A program made the position numbers and the translations under genes. The notes under the pieces are model-generated. The model did no database searches. It had not been told where the DNA came from and saw only the letters and a list, made by a program, of their open reading frames with translations. 64,000 nucleotides of DNA. Origin: Eupeodes corollae. Its lineage: Eukaryota > Arthropoda > Insecta > Diptera > Syrphidae. Of the stretch, positions 55,383 through 64,000 are shown in pieces; positions within the stretch are counted from its first letter, which is position 1; each line of letters opens with the position of its first letter. Where the stretch lies: assembly GCF_945859685.1 (NCBI RefSeq), contig NC_079147.1:210121578-210185577 (forward strand). Reading direction: 5' to 3'.

Positions 55383-57085
55383 ATGAATCTTTCAAACAAA
55401 GGGATACATTATATGTGTACATTGCTTGTTGACTTGAAGTCTGCGTTTGATAACGTTTGCAGAAATGCGTTGATGTATAAGCTATATGGCATAGGAATGT
55501 GTGGGAGGTTAGTCTGTATAGCAGTACAAAATCTGGAATGGGGATTGTTTTTTATAAATTTACAGGAGTTCGACAAAGATGTACACTAAGTCCTTAACTG
55601 TTTTCTCCTTTTATCGGAGATCCAATGCCTCCCGTGTGACCTAGAATTCGCAGGACAACTTCTTAAAGCACTCTTGTTTCCTGACGATGTTGTGCTTCTT
55701 ACGTATTCGAATGAATCACTACAAAAAAATGATAAAAAGCTGCAAACTATCGAAGTTGGTAATAATGGAAATACATTTTGACTAAGAACTTTGACATGGG
55801 GTACCACTTGAAGGATTAAGTTGCTAAAGATAAAGCTCGTGAAACAAGAAGTGTTCAACGAACAAAAATATTTGACAAAAAGCCAAATTTCTTGTCTTTG
55901 AAGCAGTTTCAGAAGCCAAGTTCTGTTCGGCTCAAGTGTGGGACTACAAATAGAATAAAATGGTGGAAAAGTTGCTGAGGTACTATATCAAAAGAATCTT
56001 CCATACCCCATCCAACGAACGTCCCGAACTAGGGTTGGGTTCGAAATCCTGTATGGATCATAATATTGTATTTAAAATACTGTATCTCAAAATACTGTAT
56101 TTCAAAATACTGTTTGTAAAAAATACTGTATGATCAAAATAATGTAGCTCAAAATTCTGTATCTTAAAATTCTGTATACCAAAATTATGTATTTCAGAAT
56201 GCTGTAAATAGGCTGACAAATAAATATCGTTTTGATAATGTAAAAAAGTGCACACTTTGATGATAAATAATGCATTGAATTTTTGTTGTTGTTGTAAATA
56301 CATTTGTGTATACAATTAATAGATTATTGCTAATAAATATTATTACCTATGACTTATAAATCTATTCTGTTTTTTTACTTGTTTGAAATTTCAATAAATG
56401 ATATAATGTATATGCGAAAATCGAGTTCTGCTTTTGTTGTTCTCTATAATGGAAGTTTAAGAGCGGAATTTATCAAAAATACAGTATTTTTAGATAATAT
56501 TTTGCTCATACAGCATTTTAAGAAGAACAATTTTGAGATACAATATTATTAGATACAGTATTTTGACAACACAGCATTTTGAGATACAGTATATTAACTA
56601 TACAGTATTATGAATAAACAGTATCATACAGTATGATACAGAATTTTAACCATACAGTATTTTAAAATACAGCATTTCGACCCGCTCCCCCGAACTATGT
56701 ATATGGACATACTGGAAACTGAACCTTTACTAAGATTTTATTCTTAAAACTCTCGAAGGTAGTATCACTGCATGAAATAAGGAAAAAAACAAGCTGGATG
56801 AGAATTGAAAGAACTAAGCCAATGGTGCGAAATCGACTTAACTTTAACTTCTGTGAGTTTAGCGTACGGAACTCAAAGCTTTATAAACTATTTGCAAACG
56901 TTTATCGCCGCCGGGAAAACTGATATGTGCATTTCTTTGCCCTAATTACATCCCACATACGAATATGTAACATGCATGAGAAATATAGATGCCATACATT
57001 TTATAAGTGGGTGTCTAGAGCCTTAGCCCAAACGAGAGACTTCTACTAGTGTCCACTAGCTGATCCAGATAATGGCTCTCTGCAA
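55383..57085 (+). pseudogene. LINE remnant F: reverse transcriptase, interrupted by a foldback element
   Basis: MCTLLVDLKSAFDNVCRNAL, MYKLYGIGMCGRLV, then TGVRQRCTLSP, LKALLFPDDVVLLTYSNESL, where the ADD motif reads PDD. The C-terminal part (TPSNERPEL...) is cut at 56,031 by the element at 56,032-56,688 and resumes after the second target copy with YMDILETEPLLRFYSKLSK, RIERTKPMVRNRLNFNF and FCEFSVRNSKLYKLF. Several frame shifts. The DLK.AFDN.CR.AL form suggests a clade different from family A and B. Confidence 0.75.
56032..56688. mobile_element. Foldback-type transposon (657 bp) with tandem-repeat arms
   Basis: A perfect 9-bp direct repeat, CCCGAACTA, lies at 56,023-56,031 and 56,689-56,697. 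The ends GGGTTGGGTTCGAAATCCTG and the complement of the right end (GGAGCGGGTCGAAATGCTG) pair. The left arm (about 56,048-56,205) is about ten copies of a 15-bp unit CAAAATACTGTATCT; the right arm (about 56,475-56,680) is about twelve copies of the reverse complement (ATACAGTATTTTGAG). The centre (56,206-56,474) is unique and non-coding. Long tandem-repeat arms and 9-bp duplications are the marks of FB-type elements known from Drosophila. Confidence 0.88.
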
Positions 57086-58279
57086 AGGCTTACAGCCTTG
57101 TGTCAAAACAAAAATATACTTAACTATAGGGTTTAGATATATCTTATTTCTGGGCAATATGTATACCAAGTTTTCCATTCTTCTTTGTGTTTTTATTTTC
57201 ATGTTTTCGTGTGTTTATTAATTATTTTCTTAAAATTATTCTTAAACCTAGTATTTTACAACTAGTCAAAGTTCAAGTTTTTCTTTCTTTTTTTCTGATT
57301 AAGTATAAAATCAAAATATGGTCATGCAGAAAATATTGGAAATCCTATTCCTTTCACAAATGTCAATTTAATTAAAATATAAGTAATTTAAATTTTTTAA
57401 GGCTTGGATATTCGTTTCAAAACATGTCATGATTACATGCCTATTACAAAATTCTGTTAATGGTGTGAAGATCTGTTCTTTGAGAAAGGTGATACCTAAG
57501 TAGGAAGTTGATGAAATTATTTATTGCAATTAAACCTTATCAGCGATATTTTATATTTTTTAATCTGATTTTTTATTATTAATTTTAAATTAAAAGACCT
57601 AAAATCCTTAAAAAATGCACGACGACGACGCACGGGACGATTAAGACAAATTACAAGTGTTGCAAGTTATGATTATCAACTCAAATCTTATCGTACGCTA
57701 TCACAGCCGGTACCAGCGATGTTATAAGTCTCTCAGTAATATAAATTACTCCTCTAGGTGAAACCATATTTCAATATTCAAAACATGAAAAAGGCAGTTA
57801 TACAAAAATCAATTAAAATTTTATGTTGAAAAACCACATCTCTCATTAAAAAAAAAATACAATATTTTTCCTCATAAAATTACATACGTACCAATTTTAT
57901 TTATTTGCATAATCCAGTAATGATTGTAGGAATAAACAAACATCGAATAATTGTGCAACAGACAAGTTACCGTATAAATAAAAGAAAAAACAACACAAGA
58001 CGAACTCAAAGCAAAAACGATAACACTTCCTTCCTTCATTTAGTTCAGTTCAATTCAGTTTCGATATACATATATTAAAATAATAATTATAATTTTCAAA
58101 GTTCAAAAGTTAAGTTAACATTTATAAAGCAACACAAAATCAACACAACATCGCACTTTCACTTCGATCAGGTCAGAAAGACACTCATGTTGAAAAACAG
58201 ACAGATTCATCTGACTCTAAAACAATAAAATATATATTTTTTTATGCAAAAATAAACAACGTAACAAAAAAAAAAAATC
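57086..58279. other. AT-rich stretch without recognisable features
   Basis: A short CG-rich string (GACGACGACGCACGGGACG near 57,618) stands alone. No gene or element was seen. Confidence 0.45.
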
Positions 58280-59110
58280 TTTAATTGTTCACACATATTC
58301 ATGAAGTCTTCGAACAATGTGATTACATGCCGCAAAATGCGGCAGCGATATCAGCTTCACAGCACTCAACACTCCATCAACCAGGTCGGGTCTTGGGTGA
58401 TGTGCGATGCGTTTATTTCAAAAGGAATAAAACTTCCGATTGTTGGTCTATGACTAAAGCTATATGTAAACGATGTCCATGTCTTAGACGAAGATCATAT
58501 TACCGACCGAGTCGAGAGATTCGCCACAACTGCATCCCATTCCATCTATGGCGCATGGACCAGGGACTCGTGTTGGTTGGTTGGTAGCACATCAACGGAA
58601 TTACCCAAACCCAAACCACCTATCCGAATCTCTGCAAAAATGTCCAATTAGAAAACCTAACCGGACTGCATGGAGCGTGCATGTGCATATACTCGTGGTA
58701 CAAAATCTACGACCGAAGACGAAGACGGAGCGAGAAATAATTTGTGTTTGCAAACTTGTTCTGCACTTATCGAACATCCAGAATCAACCTCTGCTGAATC
58801 CTCTCTCTTAAATATTTTTGCCCATTTTATGGTTTTAGGTCAGTCCGGAAACATAAATTTAAATTCTCGTCCGGACTACCTTGACTTATATTTTGCCCCG
58901 ATTCGAGGATTCGAGAGGGAACCATTATCAAGCTCAACAACTACGCAAGCCGACCGACCGACGACGCGAAAGGAGTCCGAAGAACGGTTCTCGGTTGATC
59001 GGGATTGGGTCATCATCAAACAGAAATGAAGAAACAAAAATATTAGAATGTCCGTCCGCCGCGGCCGTTCATTTGAGTTTGGTAAACTTGTTTTGACGCA
59101 ATCTTGATCA
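58280..59110. promoter_or_regulatory. GC-richer island, possible host promoter or leader exon
   Basis: Base composition is close to balanced, unlike the flanks, and CpG is frequent (GACCGACCGACGACGCGAAA near 58,952). Overlapping open frames on both strands (for example 58,670-59,029 +) show no domain and differ in frame, so coding is doubtful. Like the zones at 20.4 and 51.2 kb it may be regulatory or leader sequence of a host gene. Confidence 0.3.
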
Positions 59111-62100
59111 AAAATAGGTCGACTTAATGTCGACATGCGAGGATTGTTTTTTCAATATACTCGTATTAAGCCTTCACTACTTGGCAGCACTTGGGATTGT
59201 CTTTGCATTTTGCCAGCGAGACTGGTGTGTTAGAATTAGGTCAACATGGTCCGCTTCTTAATTGCTGTTCAGCATGATTTTGCTTGAACTGATGTTGATG
59301 CTGGTGGTGTGGAGAGGGAGGGAGAATTGATCGAGAGAAAGAGTAAATATTATTGTGACAAAAAGTATTTTGAACTCGTCAAATGAATAAATTTGCATTT
59401 GCAATAATAGTCTTCCGCCACTCATATAATACGATGATACTCGGAATCTAACGGTGGTAGGTACTTTGGACTTTGAGAATGAAAGATGATAGGTATGTGC
59501 GAATCATTGAGTGATTGGTGATGAAGATGACGCTGCAGTAGTGTGCAAGATTGCAAGAGAAGGGGGGGGGGGGGGTGTTGATGAATTAACATATTAAATT
59601 GATTGTGGTGATTGGATTGAAAAGAAATACAATTAGAAGAAAGAGAAAAAAATTTAATTTCTACTTTTTATTTATTTAAAGCTTTGTCTTTGGTCACTTC
59701 TTGAGGAATTCGTTGAAATTTTTTAGAAACAGACACACACATGACCAACACACAAACAATTTTTTTAATGCATGGAATAAGAGGTTTTACGTAATTGTTT
59801 GTGTCAGATAAAAGTTTCCTTTGAAAAACTGTTTGTTTATTTTATTTAAACGAAACCAGAAGATCAAAATTTCGATTACTCTGACGAAGAAGTGGTTTGG
59901 CGTAATTTTAGTTGTGTTATTAAATCTGTAGAAGAAAGCATTTATCGAAAGAAGAATTTTGACGTAATTTAACTTGTCTAATAAAAATGTATTAAAAAAA
60001 AGTTTCCTATGGAATTGACACGTGCTTAGGTGACCGATTTCTTTCCTCGTATAACCCTGAGCCCTTTTTATTACTTACAATCTGTTCACTTCTTATGTAC
60101 ACTACATACATGCTTTGTTTTGATTTTTGACATATCAAATAGATGTCACTTTTTCGCAACTTCCGGTACCGCGGTAGCTTAATGACAATAAAATTGAAAA
60201 TAGAAAAATTAATTCGATCAATCAGATTTATTTTTTGCATCCGTCTATAAATCTACAGTTAAAGTGATAGTTTTATTTAAGCTTAGGATTCTTTCGATGT
60301 TTTATTTCTTCATTATAATGGAAATCGTTTATCAAATTCATGATTAAATTTGCAAATTATTAAGCTCATAAAAACAGTTTTTTTTTTATTGATCATAAAT
60401 TAATTTATTCAAATAATAAATTAAAAGACATAACTCAAGTCAACGTTCGAAGACAAACTAGCAGTGTTTTGTTAATTTGTCAAAAGGAAAAAAATGTGAA
60501 TAAATATTTATTTCTTTTTTATTTACTTAGTGGGACACAAATGTATTCAATGATAATCCATATTCCGTTAAATTAATTTGGAATTAGAAGAAATATGTGT
60601 ATATTCAAATATCAAACATTATAAGTGTCAAGAGTTTTTTTTTATGAAATTTATAACACTGTTATGCATAGTTTGATAAATTGCAGATTTTCTATTAGTT
60701 TTTGAATTTGCAATATGCAAACATATAGGATATAATTTTTAAATCCTGATTTAGTTTCGGTTTTCTTTTCTTTTTGATTGTTCTTATATTTAGATATTTA
60801 AATCAAGAAAAAAAAATATTACTAAAGTAAAACTCTTTTTGTTTAATAATATATCGTGAGAATTAACAAGAACGAAGTTCAAATTTTTACTTGTGCTTTC
60901 TATTTCGTATTGAATTTACGAGAAATTGTTTTTATTTTTAATTGAACAAGTTTTGAAACTGTTCTTGAATATTTCTAGAAAAAATGACAAATTTTATTTT
61001 TTGTAAGGGACATAGAGAATAGTAGTTTCACACTTTTAGTTGTGAACATGATTTAACTATTTTTCAATTGACTGCCTCATGTTTTGTTAATCGTTTTATA
61101 TAGTGATTTAATGATTTGAAGACTTTTGATTTTTGTAACATAAGCTATAAGATATGGTCAAAAAAATTAGAACTTAGTGATAACAGTCATCGCCTTTTAA
61201 ATGAACAGATTTCGCAGCAAAAATCTAGTTTTGTTGTGAAATGAGTTGAAAAAGAAATTTGATGTACTTGTTCATATAATGATGGAAGCAAATCTGTGAT
61301 CTTTTACCCAAAATTACATCACAAACCATTGAAATCAATATGGAATTGGGTTAAATGACTTTTGATTAGTGCCAATACAAATTTACGAATTTGATCTACA
61401 TTATGTAAGTCACAACCAAAATGCGATTAGTCATTTTTCAACACGTTCAATTACATTCGAAAATAACAAGAAAAGTCCGAATGTTTGTTAAAAGACAACC
61501 ATTTTGGTATTTTTTTAAAAAGATTTTATAGGAACCGCTTTTAAATCTCACCACGGCAACAATGAGGTTTGACTATTCTAATCTAAAAATGGTAAATCGA
61601 ATTGAATTAAATTGAATTGAATCAAATCATGTTACACAGACGGAAAGCTCTTTAATTTGACTATCGAAAATGTGAGCGTCACTCATCATATTTTGTATTC
61701 ATCATTGAAACAAATCATTGCAATTTTTTGACATGTTGAAAATGTCTGTTATTGAAAAAATGTGTTGTTGAGTTTTAGGCAAAAGTTACCATTGACACCA
61801 AAACTTATTAGTGTGTGTAAACAATGAAATAGAAAAAATAAAATTAAAGTCAATCAAAAGTTATGGTTGAAAGTATTGCGTAAAATAATAAAATTCTAAA
61901 ACCATACTTAGCTTTGATAAGAAACATAAACAATTTAATTTTCTTAATCGTTTTTTAAAGATTTTAACAAAATGTGTAATGACTTAACCAATAAAAACTA
62001 TATTACTACTGTTTAATGAGTGGAATTCATATTGCACAAAACTGAATCATTCTTCTGCTTTTCAAAAATATACACACAACATTTATTCCATTTTATTCTT

Positions 62101-63103
62101 CAAAAAGCATTATGGTCTAGACTCGAGTGAATGAATTTCTACTTTATACCAAACCACTTTCCGTCCATTAAAACACCAAGCCCTTCTGTTTTCAACCATA
62201 TTTTTCTCCACGTCTAACATATTAACTTAATAAAGTCCCGTTTATTTACTTTCATTTCTTCCAGATAAAGGTCTGCTCAAAATACAATATAGCAGAAAAG
62301 TAAATAAATCTTAATGAAAATAGAAAAGTATCGTAAAGATGACCTATCTTCTTCAAATTAGTTCATGGCCATTAACTTAAGATTATGTTTTTGTTTATAT
62401 TATCAAGCTATATTTGTTGGTTAGGTTATGAGTTTGAATGACAAATTGAATAATGGGGAAACTGAAAGCGGGTGCATTTATAATGATTTGTGTTTATATA
62501 CAAATACAAATATGAAGATTTAAGAGTGCCTCTTAATATTTCAAAAAGTTCTAACCGGTAGAAGAATAAATGACTTTTTAAGACGAAGTAAGTAAGTGAG
62601 GAGTAGTAGTGTAAGAAGTAACGAAGATTTTGTAATATGTTAGTTTTAGTTAATAAACTATGAAAATGCAAAAATCGGCTGCTGATAAAAACCTGGACCG
62701 TAAATATAGAATTACACAATTTAGCCAATGTGACTGCTAATAATTTTTAACTTTGTAATATTTATGCATTTCCCTATTAGAATCAACTTTAATGAAAACA
62801 AACATAGATGCATTTTTGTTTGTTTCTTAATCATTTAATGTAAGTTTCGACTTAATTTAGATGCTCCTATTTGTTCGTTTATTTTAAACATTTGATTTAG
62901 TCACTCTCGGTTAATCCTTGGAACGCAATTTTAAAAAAAAAATTAGAACCTATATTTGTCAGTTTTAGTTGGATTTAGGATTTGGTTTTGATATTCTCAC
63001 TTTTTTTTCGAAGTAAAAATTGTGTTTTCGTGTTTTGTATTGATTTCGTTTAAGACTTGTGTCGTTTAAAATTATTTATTTTTTGATAAATGTACATACA
63101 CAT
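59111..63103. other. AT-rich stretch without recognisable features
   Basis: About 4 kb with no coding-like sequence, no TIR pair and no tRNA-like motif that I could find. There is a poly-G run near 59,563-59,576 and simple AATTGAATT repeats near 61,595-61,625. It reads like intron or intergenic DNA. Confidence 0.5.
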
Positions 63104-63115
63104 GTTTTGTAGTAC

Positions 63116-63410
63116 CCGTGGCATGATGGTTAGTGCGATGGACTGTCATGCGAGAGGTCTTGGGTTCGATCCCTGCCTATGCCACCTAAAGTTTCTTTCA
63201 CGGGTACATGCCTCTTGCGAGGAATTGACAAATTCTCCAAGAGTAATTCTTGTCATGAAAAGTGCTTTCTCAAATTTACCGTTGGGATTCGGCTTAAAAC
63301 TGTAGGGCCCTTCCATCCCTGACAATACTCGCACACAGGAATGGTTGAGAGTTGTCAGTCAATAGACCCTAGTTCTCAAACGGACTGGTGCGCCACCCAA
63401 TTTGGAAATT
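63116..63410 (+). mobile_element. SINE family 1, full-length copy (295 bp)
   Basis: The tRNA-like head has box A-like TGGTTAGTGCG (63,127) and box B GGTTCGATCCC (63,163-63,173), the internal RNA polymerase III promoter pattern. The body reads CACGGGTACATGCCTCTTGC, GAGGAATTGACAAATTCTCC, AGTAATTCTTGTCATGAAAA, TTCGGCTTAAAACTGTAGGG and CACACAGGAATGGTTGAGAG, and ends GTGCGCCACCCAATTTGG. Flanks GTTTTGTAGTAC (63,104-63,115) and GTTTTCGAGTAC (63,411-63,422) agree at 10 of 12 bases, a likely target duplication. It is moved by a LINE enzyme in trans; the partner is unknown. At least three more clear copies are in the window. Confidence 0.88.
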
Positions 63411-63422
63411 GTTTTCGAGTAC

Positions 63423-63785
63423 TGCAATCTTTAAAATATCTTGTGATGCATGCAATTTAAATGATAGAAAGTATTATATTAAAAGTTTCAAGAATTCGTT
63501 GGTTCAGTAGATTCAGCCAAAAGATTATTGTCGAGCCGAAAAATGCAACAATATTGCCAAAAGTTTAGAAACAATTTTATGACCTCTTATTTCTTTTGTG
63601 CAGACTCAATAGTCATGGTCAATATAAACGCATTACGCAGCTCCTACATTATTACTTCTTGCCATACTGTCCATTGTTTATGTTTTATTGCAAATAAAAT
63701 ATCCTTGTTGTCTGATATTAACTCCAAAACCGAAATGAATCTAGAAATTAAGTCATTCGAAAAAATAAAAACATTGCCAAGCTTA
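63423..63785. other. Spacer without recognisable features
   Basis: An open frame on the + strand covers part of this stretch (from 63,528) but runs antisense into the LINE tail at 63,790 and shows no domain. Confidence 0.4.
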
Positions 63786-63789
63786 CTTT

Positions 63790-64000
63790 ACTTACCGGAA
63801 ATGAGATCCGTTTCTGCTTCTGGTTCTTTCAGGCTTAGCGTTTAAAACCCTTTGGGATAAAGCTTCGATGTTCATTCCCTCTACATGCCCTAATCATCTT
63901 AATCGTTGAACACGTAGTTCTTTGACCTGGGCAAGTCCATGTACAGCTCGCATTGTTCGTGATTCTATCATCACCGGCAGATATTGTTTGCCGTTCGACA
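63790..64000 (-). pseudogene. RTE-like LINE C-terminus, cut by the window edge
   Basis: Minus strand from the edge: NGKQYLPVMIESRTMRAVHG, LAQVKELRVQRLR, a stop in place of Trp, LGHVEGMNIEALSQRVLNAK and PERTRSRNGS. RVQRLRWLGHVERM......KV is the C-terminal motif of RTE-like elements and matches GLGHVERMDINASARKV at 42.63 kb. The rest of the element lies beyond 64,000. Confidence 0.75.

Noticed and set aside
56058..56315. Repeat protein on the minus strand (I-L-K-Y-S-I-L pattern)
   Set aside because: The pattern comes directly from translating the 15-bp tandem repeats of the foldback arm.
58670..59029. Protein-coding gene of 119 residues in the GC-richer island
   Set aside because: Overlapping open frames on both strands in a GC-rich patch are expected by chance; no domain, signal or splice pattern supports one.
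59563..59576. Poly-G runs here and at 1213-1226 as G-quadruplex elements
   Set aside because: Single homopolymer runs; unstable simple sequence with no second feature to support a role.
61137..61175. Tc1-like TIR (ATGGTCAAAAAAATTAGAAC)
   Set aside because: No partner end or transposase was found nearby; short AT-rich similarity only.
63120..63190. A tRNA gene on the + strand (boxes A and B)
   Set aside because: The boxes belong to a repeated SINE with a body and target duplication; the cloverleaf is not completed and copies recur in the window.
1..64000. CRISPR arrays, operons or prokaryotic genes
   Set aside because: No regularly spaced direct repeats with unique spacers, no dense open frames; composition and elements are those of an insect nuclear genome.

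Overview
The window looks like a transposon-rich, AT-rich (roughly two thirds A+T by eye) intronic or intergenic stretch of an insect genome, most likely a fly. This rests on the kinds of elements present (APE-type non-LTR retrotransposons of several clades, mariner, Tc1-like, PIF/Harbinger, a foldback-type element, tRNA-derived SINEs) and on one spliced first coding exon with a fly-like start context. Species cannot be named from the sequence alone. I see no prokaryotic gene, operon, CRISPR array or rRNA gene, and no intact autonomous element.

Layout. 1-6.3 kb: a PIF/Harbinger transposase fragment, a LINE 5'-end fragment, a LINE ORF1 remnant (+), then a LINE copy on the minus strand (family A copy 1) that abuts it, followed by a LINE C-terminal remnant (+). 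7.7-10.1 kb: a mariner element with both terminal inverted repeats and TA target duplication, split by a 5'-truncated LINE. 11.2-12.6 kb: a complete but dead Tc1-like element with a double (outer plus inner) terminal repeat layout. 12.8-15.0 kb and 22.95-24.3 kb: two copies, in opposite orientation, of an unclassified interspersed repeat that contains a tandem array with a 170-175 bp unit; further pieces lie at 28.4, 46.4 and 49.9 kb. 15.9-19.1 kb: a second SINE family, a Harbinger exon, and a LINE interrupted by a SINE bounded by a perfect 38-bp inverted repeat. 19.46-19.75 kb: the one convincing host coding exon (minus strand, splice donor), with a GC-richer candidate promoter/leader zone at 20.4-20.96 kb. 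21.5 kb: a Harbinger-type MITE.

24.3-26.6 kb is a clean nest: an interspersed repeat holds a SINE (about 18-bp target duplication), and the SINE holds an RNase H-bearing LINE (13-bp target duplication). 26.8-37.6 kb: more LINE remnants, one split by a TIR element with a 15-bp perfect repeat, a mariner fragment, a second family A copy, and a short MITE. 39.9-42.75 kb: a long decayed RTE-like element ending beside a 99-bp near-palindrome. 43.4-51.1 kb: LINE remnants. 51.2-52.6 and 58.3-59.1 kb: GC-richer islands that may be host promoter or leader sequence. 53.7-57.1 kb: a third family A tail, and a LINE interrupted at 56,032-56,688 by a foldback-type element whose arms are 15-bp tandem repeats, flanked by a perfect 9-bp target duplication. 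59.1-64 kb: mostly featureless AT-rich DNA, one full-length SINE, and a LINE C-terminus running off the window edge.

How the parts relate: nearly all coding-like sequence is decayed transposon protein in both orientations and in several insertion layers. The only functional gene signal is the minus-strand exon at 19.5 kb; the GC-rich islands upstream of it could be its alternative promoters, but nothing here proves that.
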